From positions 1 to 55,205 of the forward strand of contig NZ_SCMK01000029.1 in assembly GCF_005503355.1 (NCBI RefSeq): a DNA stretch of 55,205 nucleotides, read 5' to 3'. This document shows positions 48,450 to 55,205 of the stretch, piece after piece. Made by a program: the position numbers and the translations under genes. Position 1 is the first letter of the stretch, and each line of letters begins with the position of its first letter. Source of the DNA: Sphingomonas sp. 1F27F7B. GTDB taxonomy: Bacteria; Pseudomonadota; Alphaproteobacteria; Sphingomonadales; Sphingomonadaceae. Below the pieces are notes generated by a model, which worked only from the letters and a program-made list of their open reading frames with translations, had not been told where the DNA came from and made no database searches.

Positions 48450-51185
48450 ATGCTGTTACGCAGACTGGCGTGGCTCGCCGCATTGGGATTGCTCATGCCA
48501 TCACTTGCGCAGGGGCAATCCGCTCCCTCGGCGTTCACGTCCGTGGTTCGCTACGATGCCGCCGGACGGGTAACTGGTGCAATTGAGGCGGATCCCGACG
48601 GAGGGGGCGCGCTCGGTTACCCTGCGGCACGAAGCTCCTATGATAGCGCCGGCCGTCTGGTCCGGGTCGAGAAGGGCGAGCTTGCAGCTTGGCCGCTGGA
48701 CAATGTGGCGCCTGCCAATTGGCCCGGCTTCACGGTCTCAAATCGCCTCGACACCGAATATGATGGTTCGGATCACAAGGTGCGCGAGACGATAACGTCA
48801 AACGGTGCGGTCTATCAGGTTACCCAGTATAGCTATGACGGTGCGGGACGGCTTGAGTGCACCGCCCTGCGGATGAACCCTGCCTCGTTCGGCAGCCTGC
48901 CGGATGCATGCACCCTTGGCGCGGAGGGCGCACAAGGCCCGGACCGCATCATGCGGAACATATATGACAGCGCCGGGCAGTTGCTGCAGGTGCGGCGAGC
49001 GGTGGGGACGACGCTCGAGCAGGCTTACGCAACCTATGCCTATACGTTGAATGGGAAGCAGGAGTTCGTCATCGATGCCAGCGGCAACAAGGCTCGATTT
49101 CTGTACGACGGTTTCGATCGCGTAGAGCGGTGGCAGTTTCCTGGCGCCGGCCGCGCTCCCTTCTACAATCCCGCCAGCTACGCTTCGGCGCTCGATACCG
49201 CGGGCGAGGTGAACACAGGCGACTATCAAGCATATACATATGATTCCAACGGGAATCGCATTCGCTTCCGCGCGCGCGATGGGCGCACCTTCGTCTATGG
49301 TTATGATGCGCTGAACCGCGTCACGGCGAAGATTGTCCCGGATGGCTGCGTGGCAGGCTATGCATGTTCGCCCGTTCCGGCTGCCGCGACGCGCGATGTC
49401 TATCTCGGCTACAATGTGCGCGGCGACCAGATTTTCGCGCGTTTCGATAGTCCGGCAGGCGCCGATGGGGTCACCAATGCCTTTGACGGGTTCGGGCGCC
49501 TGGTCTCCAGCGCAGTGAGCATGGACGGTGTCAGCCGGAGCCTTGCGTACCAGTATGACGGCGACGGCAATCGCGTGCGTGTGACACATCCCGACGGCAC
49601 CTTCTTCACCTATGACTATGACGGTCTCGACCGGCCGATAGCAGTTCGCGAAAATGGTGTTGCCAGCATCGCCAGCATGGTCTGGAACCCTCAAGGGCTC
49701 CGCTCGGGCGAAACGCGTGGCGGAGTCGCTTCGACCTATGGCTATGACGGCGCCTCGCGCCTGACCGGCCTAGTCGACGATCTCGCAGGTGCCGCCGATG
49801 ATATAGCAACAACATTTGCCTATAATTTCGCCGGCCAGATCACGGACCGATCGCGAAGCAACGCGGCCTATGGCTTCACGGGCTACCTTGCTTCCAACCG
49901 CACCTATTTCGTCAACGGACTAGGCCAGTACACCGGCGTCGCCGGCAATGTTTACGCTTATGACTCAAACGGCAATCTCACTTCGGACGGGGTGGGAGCA
50001 TTCAGCTACGATGCGGAGAATCGACTCGTGGCCACCTCGGCCGGCGCGAGCTTCGTTTACGATCCACTGGGTCGACTCTATCAGGTGAGCCGAGCCGCGA
50101 CGACGCGATTCCTCTATGACGGGGATCAACTGATCGCCGAGTATGACGGTGCGGGCAATCTATTGCGGCGTTACGTTCACGGTATCGCGCAAGACAAGCC
50201 GTTGCTCTGGTACGAAGGCGCCGGGCTGGGAGATCGCCGTAGCCTCCAGACCGATCATCAAGGGTCGGTCGCTTCCGTCGCCGACGCGAGCGGTTCCAAG
50301 TTGATCATCAATACCTATGATGAATATGGTGTACCAGGTGCAGGAAACCTAGGAAGATTCCAATATACAGGCCAGGTATGGATCGCCGAACTTGGAATGT
50401 ATTACTATAAGGCGCGTATATACTCGCCGATGCTGGGTCGGTTCCTTCAGGCAGACCCGGTGGGTTATAAGGACAACATCAACCTTTATGCCTATGTCGG
50501 CAACGATCCGATCAATGGCGTGGATCCTACGGGTACCGAATGCGATCCGGACCCCTGTCCGACAGCGGTCGGCGGTCCTAGGAACGGTGAGGTAATCGAT
50601 CCGTCGACGGCCGTTCATCCCGGCGACTCGCGATGGAATGCAACCGTCGCCTATTATGGCGGCTATTACGAGCAGACTGCCAACGGACTAGTGTGGCACG
50701 ACAATGCGATCGAAGCCGCCGTGACCATGGGCGGAGCCGCGGTGATGGTGCTGGGCGGCGAGCTGATCCTTCCAGTTTCGGCAAGCGTTCGAGCCTGGCT
50801 TGGGGCCAGAAGCGCGCTTGCTGCCCGCGGCGGGCTTGGCGGTCGCTTGGGCTTCTTCTCTTCCTCAACCAATGCGGCGGGGGGCGAGGTCTTCACTTCG
50901 ACGGGCAATATCGTGCAATCGCAGTTTCGCGGAATCGTGAACAAGGGTCTCTATAAGGGCGAGGTGAACATTCTCTCGGGCGCGCACGGCACTGCGGACG
51001 GGGCCATTATCGCGGATAGTGGCTTCTTGGCGGAGGACGTGGCATATTTTGGCGAACATGCCGGCGTGACCATTCATGATGTTTCGAAAATGTCTCCAGC
51101 CGAGATCAACCGCGTTCTGAACGGTCCTGGAACGATTGTTGGAGGGTTCTGCAATAGCGGAATCTGCCTGGCACCCTTCCGTTGA
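48450..51185 (+). CDS. RHS-repeat core protein with C-terminal toxin domain (911 aa)
   Basis: Signal peptide MLLRRLAWLAALGLLMPSLA, then many YD repeats (such as YDAAGRVTGA, YDSAGRLVRV, YDGFDRVERW, YDALNRVTAK) up to the RHS-associated core (YYYKARIYSPMLGRFLQADP, LYAYVGNDPINGVDPTG, ending near residue 695). The variable C-terminus has a hydrophobic segment (about 740-765), then a domain with ILSGAHG (His846) and GGFCNSGIC (Cys901), a His-Gly plus Cys arrangement like caspase/CHAT-type Cys peptidases; this is inference. The immunity candidate begins 12 bp after the stop. Confidence 0.87.
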   Translation: MLLRRLAWLAALGLLMPSLAQGQSAPSAFTSVVRYDAAGRVTGAIEADPDGGGALGYPAARSSYDSAGRLVRVEKGELAAWPLDNVAPANWPGFTVSNRLDTEYDGSDHKVRETITSNGAVYQVTQYSYDGAGRLECTALRMNPASFGSLPDACTLGAEGAQGPDRIMRNIYDSAGQLLQVRRAVGTTLEQAYATYAYTLNGKQEFVIDASGNKARFLYDGFDRVERWQFPGAGRAPFYNPASYASALDTAGEVNTGDYQAYTYDSNGNRIRFRARDGRTFVYGYDALNRVTAKIVPDGCVAGYACSPVPAAATRDVYLGYNVRGDQIFARFDSPAGADGVTNAFDGFGRLVSSAVSMDGVSRSLAYQYDGDGNRVRVTHPDGTFFTYDYDGLDRPIAVRENGVASIASMVWNPQGLRSGETRGGVASTYGYDGASRLTGLVDDLAGAADDIATTFAYNFAGQITDRSRSNAAYGFTGYLASNRTYFVNGLGQYTGVAGNVYAYDSNGNLTSDGVGAFSYDAENRLVATSAGASFVYDPLGRLYQVSRAATTRFLYDGDQLIAEYDGAGNLLRRYVHGIAQDKPLLWYEGAGLGDRRSLQTDHQGSVASVADASGSKLIINTYDEYGVPGAGNLGRFQYTGQVWIAELGMYYYKARIYSPMLGRFLQADPVGYKDNINLYAYVGNDPINGVDPTGTECDPDPCPTAVGGPRNGEVIDPSTAVHPGDSRWNATVAYYGGYYEQTANGLVWHDNAIEAAVTMGGAAVMVLGGELILPVSASVRAWLGARSALAARGGLGGRLGFFSSSTNAAGGEVFTSTGNIVQSQFRGIVNKGLYKGEVNILSGAHGTADGAIIADSGFLAEDVAYFGEHAGVTIHDVSKMSPAEINRVLNGPGTIVGGFCNSGICLAPFR

Positions 51186-51197
51186 CAAAGGTGCGAA

Positions 51198-51368
51198 ATG
51201 AAACTCTATCATGCGATGATTTGGGAAGCTGATCCGACTGTCCCGGGAAAGCGGGTGACTGTCTATGCAGATGATCTGCAGGAGGCGAAGAGGAAGCTGG
51301 AGGCTGAATATGGCGAAGGCCGGGTATTCAACCTCTATAACGAAGAGGACGCCAACCGCATTCGGTAG
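51198..51368 (+). CDS. Candidate immunity protein, 56 aa
   Basis: A short frame 12 bp behind the RHS toxin gene: MKLYHAMIWEADPTVPGKRV, then TVYADDLQEAKRKLEAEYGE and GRVFNLYNEEDANRIR. It has strand-then-helix character, slightly acidic, no signal peptide, and starts after AAAGGTGCGAA. Position and size fit a cytoplasmic immunity gene for the C-terminal toxin. Function is inferred from position. Confidence 0.6.
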   Translation: MKLYHAMIWEADPTVPGKRVTVYADDLQEAKRKLEAEYGEGRVFNLYNEEDANRIR

Positions 51369-51848
51369 ATGTGCCGGGCCGCATGTCGGGCGCGAACAAA
51401 AGTACCGCATTTCTGGAACGAGGCTGCCTCGTGTGCTGTGGCTGCAAGATGCCTCTGCTCGACCATCCGGTGCTTATAGCCACTGCTGGATTTCTGCCAT
51501 AGATCTTGCCGTCCTCCACCCAGTATTCCGTGGAAATTTTTGATACATCCTTGGGCCCGGGACCATGGTCGTCCGCAGTTGGAGTGAAGTGGAATCGGAG
51601 AGCGGCAATGGCGGCGTTGCCGCCTCCGGATCCGATGGGGGGGCACCCCGAGGGGGCGTGAAGAAGCGGATCGGCGCAGAATGCGGCAACGGTGAATGTA
51701 TTCGCCGTCGGAGTATGGGGTTCGAGCAATTTGGATTGCAGAAGCTTCATGGCATTGAAATCAGATAAATTTGTGAGCGTTTCGCATTGTGGTAATACGC
51801 ACGCGCTACCTGATTGGCATCGTAGTCAATTTCATCGAAGGATGACGA
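51369..51848. other. No gene assigned
   Basis: 480 bp between the immunity candidate and the third YD gene. Frames of up to 140 codons exist on the minus strand but show no signal, domain or codon pattern I can trust. The stretch may hold decayed toxin or immunity sequence. Confidence 0.4.
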
Positions 51849-52397
51849 ATGCGCGCCGATATCAGTGCCGCTGTGATTTCATTCATTGTGATCGCGGTAA
51901 CGATGGTCGCACCATCTTCGGCAAATGCCCAAGAGACTACGGAATATTCATATGATGCGTTGGGGCGCCTGGTTGGCGTAAGTCATAATGGGAGCACTAC
52001 CGGCGGGGTAACCTCAAGCTATTCCTATGACCCCTCGGGAAATCGTACGAACGTTACGACGAGTACGCCGGTTGCGGGTGGGGATTGTACCTTCGCGGTG
52101 CGTGATGGCGGGTTCTCGTATGACTGGGAATTTCCCAGCAATCCCTTCCTGATATGGATTGATAAATCGGGCAGTTGCACCGCTCCTACAACGATCGAGT
52201 ATAGCTTCTCTCGCCCTGGCTCCCCGTCCGGCACCTTTGTTGTGAATCCTTCACAAGGCAGCTATTATTACTACGAGTTGCCAACGCCGTGTGCGTCAGG
52301 TGCGGAGGGTGATTTTACAACTACGATCCGAATGGTCTCAGGCCCAGGTTCAATCGCAAGGGCAACTGCTGCACTTCGTATATGGAGTTGCGCCTGA
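51849..52397 (+). CDS. Small secreted single-YD-repeat protein 3
   Basis: The 182-residue protein starts at ATG 51849 after AAGGA and has a signal peptide ending SSANAQ. The mature part begins ETTEYSYDALGRLVGV and SYSYDPSGNRTNVTTS, then a beta-rich domain with cysteines (CTFAVRDGGFSYDW, SGSCTAPTTIEYSF, RIWSCA). It parallels protein 2 in its layout (CNIDIVDYGF against CTFAVRDGGF), so the tails are probably diverged Calx-beta-like domains. No RHS gene follows, so it looks like the stranded first gene of a third unit. Confidence 0.72.
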   Translation: MRADISAAVISFIVIAVTMVAPSSANAQETTEYSYDALGRLVGVSHNGSTTGGVTSSYSYDPSGNRTNVTTSTPVAGGDCTFAVRDGGFSYDWEFPSNPFLIWIDKSGSCTAPTTIEYSFSRPGSPSGTFVVNPSQGSYYYYELPTPCASGAEGDFTTTIRMVSGPGSIARATAALRIWSCA

Positions 52398-52685
52398 CCG
52401 CTCTGGCTGCGGGTACGGATTTCCGCCCTGAGGGATCGAGGAGCGCCGGAACCCATCCCTTTGCGTCGCTGTCACGCAATTTCCCCGACGAACTCGGTGA
52501 AGAGGGCTTCGGCGATCAAGATGGGCATCAATGCAGTCGAGGAGGCGCATGAAGGTCCGGCGGCCCTCCATTTCCCCTTGAGCCGGCAATTCGTCCGCAC
52601 GCCGCCTCACAGCGCATCTCGTCCTTTCCCCATGTCGACGCAGGAGCAGACAGGCGCAGGCCCAGAGTTCTCGCTCGTTGATCAT
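52350..52685 (-). CDS. Small hypothetical protein, ERELWACA type
   Basis: A frame from ATG 52685 begins MINERELWACACLLLRRHGE and continues helical through TFMRLLDCIDAHL. ERELW...HG resembles a small sphingomonad family of about 60-70 residues; the last 50 residues here look unlike it, so the real end may be earlier or frameshifted. It overlaps the end of the convergent YD gene by 48 bp. Confidence 0.45.
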   Translation of the reverse strand: MINERELWACACLLLRRHGERTRCAVRRRADELPAQGEMEGRRTFMRLLDCIDAHLDRRSPLHRVRRGNCVTATQRDGFRRSSIPQGGNPYPQPERSGATPYTKCSSCPCD

Positions 52686-52786
52686 CTTGCTGCGCTGCAA
52701 GTCTGGGCGAGCCGAAGAGGCGATGCGACAGGTCTGTGGGGAACGGAGCGATCTGGGTTTCGGCGACGGGCGGGCGGTGGAAAGAT

Positions 52787-52909
52787 ATGCCCGGCCGTTA
52801 TGGCGACGCTGGCGCGTGCTGCAGCCGCTATCGCCTCTGGAAGCGCGAGGGCACCCCGGAAACGATAGCAATGGTTCTGGCCGGGGCACGCCAGCGGCAG
52901 GACGGCTAG
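52787..52909 (+). mobile_element. Possible IS5-like transposase scrap
   Basis: Forty codons (RYGDAGACCSRYRLWKREGT, then IAMVLAGARQRQ) recall the N-terminal YGP-x-YNRxxRW and E-LAGA segments of IS5 transposases. Too short to be certain. Confidence 0.3.
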
Positions 52910-53039
52910 GCATTGCCCCCGTTCCAGCCCAATGAGGCTGCCAGGATGCTAGCGCCCGCCCGCCAAGCTGACGGCTTCCTTCTTGGAACTCAGCCGCCCG
53001 CTTGGCGAGAATTTGGCTCGGAGCGTGATCGCGCTCAAC

Positions 53040-53415
53040 TCGTCGAGCGGCGTGAAACGCGGCAATCCCCGTATCGGCCCCCGATCCTTTCAAGAAATGG
53101 TCGCTATCATATCCATCATTAGCCTTACTTGTCCTAACAGGTGCTCCAGAGGCGTCAGGCTTAGAATAGTCTCCGTGAGTATGATAATCGGATTTCAGGC
53201 TTTTAGGTGCGGCAAATTTAACGGAATCACCTTTTCCGTTTGATACAGGGTTATAGGCTTGATACTTTCCGCCCTTCATATGCACACATCCGCCACATTC
53301 TTTATTCTCTGAAATCGAACGCGGATTGATATACCGAATAGCATCATCGGCCGCCTCTGACACGCTATCGAACGGATCGGACTGGTTTAAAGACCCTCCT
53401 GGAAATAAGAGATAG
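53040..53415 (-). pseudogene. Orphan RHS C-terminal toxin domain, DUF4329-like
   Basis: On the minus strand, in frame: SEAADDAIRYINPRSISENK, ECGGCVHMKGGKYQAYNPVS, then SDYHTHGDYSKPD and GYDSDHF. AA-AI-YINPRS-EN-E-GG and the YHTHG metal-type motif identify the DUF4329 domain, a toxin C-terminal module of polymorphic RHS proteins. There is no RHS core before it (a stop lies near 53433 and no good start exists), and the frame degrades after SDHF. It is a displaced toxin end. Confidence 0.65.
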
Positions 53416-53468
53416 TATAGAGTTCCATATCGGATAAACTATGACTGGCAGCAGACGGTAAACTACAA

Positions 53469-53777
53469 ATGATTAGAAAACTACTTTATTCGATTGCACT
53501 GGCATCCATAGCCTGCGGTGGATGCTCCAAAGGCGAAGTCCGCCTGGGAGGGGGGTTGAGGTTAGTTGAGCTGGATAGCGATAACAATGCCATCGTAAAG
53601 AATAACGGTGAGTTCGTTGTATATCCAAATATAATCAAAATATCAAAAAATGGATCAATAATAAGAGGTGCCAGAGTTAAGTCAAAATATACTATAGATG
53701 ACACCGATCCGGATTTTAATAGCGGATTTGGAGATTTTTGTATAGAAATACGAGTCGATAATTACAAATTTTGCTAG
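53469..53777 (+). CDS. Small lipoprotein, candidate immunity protein
   Basis: The 102-residue AT-rich gene has a lipoprotein signal (MIRKLLYSIALASIACGGC; lipobox Cys at residue 16 or 19) and a beta-rich mature part (RLGGGLRLVELDSDNNAIVK, YPNIIKISKNGSIIRG, VDNYKFC). The composition matches the adjacent DUF4329 remnant and contrasts with the island. A periplasmic immunity lipoprotein for a DUF4329 toxin is plausible, but the two are divergent rather than in the usual toxin-immunity order. Confidence 0.6.
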   Translation: MIRKLLYSIALASIACGGCSKGEVRLGGGLRLVELDSDNNAIVKNNGEFVVYPNIIKISKNGSIIRGARVKSKYTIDDTDPDFNSGFGDFCIEIRVDNYKFC

Positions 53778-53846
53778 CGGCGCACCATAATTCCGGAGGT
53801 GCTATAAATAATTGCACGCAGCGTTGGGCCCGGCACCGCCGCCTCA

Positions 53847-54120
53847 ATGGCTAAGCTCGCACGCATCGCGCTTCTCGGTGTTCCGCATCGTGTGACCGAG
53901 CGCGGTAGCCGGCGGCAGCCGCTCTTCTTCGAGGCGAACTACGCCCCTAATGTTGAGTTGGCCTCGGCGGCGCGCAAAGCGCATGTGGTACGGTGCGGTG
54001 CCTCGCCTGTTGCCCGATCAATCATGTCCACCTTATCCTTGCCCTATCGGCGCCAACGATCTGTCGGCGGACTGGTCGAGGCGCGGGCACCATTCGGAGG
54101 CGTCGGCACCTAATCGAAAA
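53847..54120 (+). pseudogene. RAYT (REP-associated tyrosine transposase) remnant
   Basis: MAKLARIALLGVPHRVTERG, then SRRQPLFFEANYA is the N-terminal signature of RAYT/IS200-like transposases (VPHHVTQRG-RRQ-FF). It then shifts frame; the HUH and Tyr catalytic regions are missing. It is a degraded fragment. Confidence 0.75.
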
Positions 54121-54311
54121 TTTATGCGCGCAACCCTATTGCCCATAATGTTGCATTCTCGGCGATGTCTGGTCGGCTGCGTTCTCCCTCTCGGAGCGGA
54201 ACGGCGGCAAAGTCCCCAAACTCAGCCATCATCCGCCGCATGAATGAACGGCGGCTTTCGGGATCAAGGCTTTCCGAGTTGAACGGCTGAGATGGGGCAC
54301 ATAGCTGCCGA

Positions 54312-54839
54312 TCAGCGCCCTCGCATGTCGGCCTTGTCGACGAGTTGCGTGACGGCGAACTTGCTGGCGCGGTCGATGGCGACGAACAGATAGAGCATGC
54401 CTTCGGCAGTTTGCACCTCGGCGATGTCCTTGTGGAAGAAGCCGATCGGGTAGCGTTTGAAGCGCTGGCGCCTCAGCTTGTCGCCCTCGACGTCCGGCAG
54501 ACGGGAGATGCCGTGTCGCTGCAGGCAGCGGTGTAGCGCTGATCAGGTCAGATGCGGGACCGACGGCTGCAACGCATAAAGGCAGTCGTCCAGCGGCAGC
54601 AGGGTGTGCCGCCGGAAGGCTACAACCATCGCCTCCTCGGCTTCGGACAGGATGGTGGAATGAGGGGCCTTCGGCCCAGTCTTCAAATCCTCGACCGTCG
54701 TCCGTTTACGCCACTTCGCCACCGTCTTGGGATTGATTCCCAGTTCCCGGCTCAGCGTCGCGAGCGAAGCTTGCGATCGCTGTATTACTGCTCTGACAGC
54801 GTGCGTGATCGTGGCGCTCCCGTGACGTACCTGTCCCAT
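54312..54839 (-). pseudogene. IS481-type transposase with nonsense codon
   Basis: Starts MGQVRHGSATITHAVRAVIQ, then SLATLSRELGINPKTVAKWR, the IS481 N-terminal HTH, and continues with LPLDDCLYALQPSVPHLT. A TGA (54543-54545) interrupts, after which the same frame continues SALHRCLQRHGISRLPDVEG and FHKDIAEVQTAEGMLYLFVA, then ends near 54326 inside the DDE domain. The TGA most simply replaces an Arg codon (PHLT-R-SALH). Confidence 0.8.
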
Positions 54840-54946
54840 GCGGCTTCCTTCCAATCCAACGAAAGGATCGCACCATCAAACCGTGGGATCAAACACCTAA
54901 ACAAACCACACGGCCCACTCGGTGGGGCCGGTTAAATCCACCCGAC

Positions 54947-55096
54947 ATGGAATTAAAATATTTCTATCGTCATAGCGATCTAAATTTAGGACTTCCATTT
55001 AGAATTTCGTATCCGGATACGATCCGCAATCTATCCAGAAAGCTAGATTTGAATACCCTTAAATCCTCGATTTCCACGATGGATCTCTCTCCGTGA
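54947..55096 (+). CDS. Short AT-rich hypothetical frame
   Basis: A 49-codon frame (MELKYFYRHSDLNLGLPFRI, then SYPDTIRNLSRKLDLNTL) in an AT-rich patch unlike its neighbours. No family recognised and no clear ribosome-binding site. Low-GC patches here tend to be toxin or immunity sequence; it may also be chance. Confidence 0.25.
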   Translation: MELKYFYRHSDLNLGLPFRISYPDTIRNLSRKLDLNTLKSSISTMDLSP

Positions 55097-55157
55097 CGTG
55101 CGCCCCTGGAATGTGACCGATTTTGAGTAGAGTCCGACGCAAAGGAGTCGGACGAGA

Positions 55158-55205
55158 ATGAAGCGCAGCAGGTTCAGCGAAGAGCAGATCATCGCGATCT
55201 TGAAG
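55158..55205 (+). mobile_element. IS3-type element, start of orfA (cut by window end)
   Basis: MKRSRFSEEQIIAILK is the typical first part of an IS3-family OrfA helix-turn-helix protein. AAAGGAGTCGGACGAGA precedes the ATG. The rest lies beyond the window. Confidence 0.75.

Noticed and set aside
51328..51750. 140-codon minus-strand frame after the RHS immunity candidate
   Set aside because: No signal, domain or ribosome site; it overlaps the immunity gene end. Kept only as unassigned sequence.

Overview
The window looks like a chromosomal segment of a high-GC alphaproteobacterium, most likely a sphingomonad (Sphingomonas or relatives). The reasons are three large TonB-dependent receptors, a FecI/FecR surface-signalling set, a GPH symporter with GH105 and ROK sugar genes, paired DUF1800/DUF1501 genes, and a familiar set of IS5-, IS481- and IS3-type elements. 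This assignment rests on gene content only. No rRNA, tRNA or CRISPR array was seen.

Region 1 (about 1-13.7 kb) is a carbohydrate utilisation locus for a uronic-acid-containing glycan. It holds a MipA/OmpV outer-membrane protein, an esterase, two related secreted lyase-like proteins (one split by a frameshift), two paralogous FadR-type GntR repressors, a GH105 unsaturated glycuronyl hydrolase, a GPH symporter, a ROK sugar kinase and a TonB-dependent receptor. The genes form divergent pairs. Two of the divergent promoters carry an identical 17-bp sequence (5464-5480 and 10956-10972), and the third carries a related perfect palindrome (3851-3863). These are the likely GntR operators and tie the locus into one regulon. 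Expected flow: lyase cleavage and de-esterification outside or in the periplasm, uptake through receptor and symporter, then unsaturated-end removal by GH105 and phosphorylation by the kinase.

Region 2 (13.8-33.2 kb) is ordinary metabolism: a LysR/YeiH pair; an S41 peptidase; a minus-strand series sigma factor - FecR - TonB receptor - hydrolase - SDR - GH130; the DUF1800/DUF1501 pair; a Tat-exported alpha/beta hydrolase divergent from a LytTR membrane regulator; and a polytopic membrane protein. Region 3 (33.7-39.6 kb) is a minus-strand operon: TonB receptor, SnoaL/DUF4440-like protein, M19 dipeptidase, FAD amino-acid oxidase and a 5'-truncated DoxX gene. It points to uptake and oxidation of a peptide or D-amino-acid compound.

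Region 4 (39.8-55.2 kb) is an accessory island of RHS/YD-repeat toxin modules and broken mobile elements. One intact plus-strand unit has three consecutive secreted genes (a small single-YD-repeat protein, a 725-aa RHS N-terminal protein, and a 911-aa RHS core with a variable C-terminal domain), followed by a 56-aa candidate immunity gene. A minus-strand unit repeats this order, but its RHS core is gone and the N-terminal module runs directly into a PIN-nuclease-like domain, followed by a candidate immunity gene. A third single-YD gene, an orphan DUF4329 toxin end and a lipoprotein (possible immunity) lie downstream. Five pieces of one IS5-type element, a RAYT remnant, an IS481 pseudogene and the start of an IS3 element litter the island.
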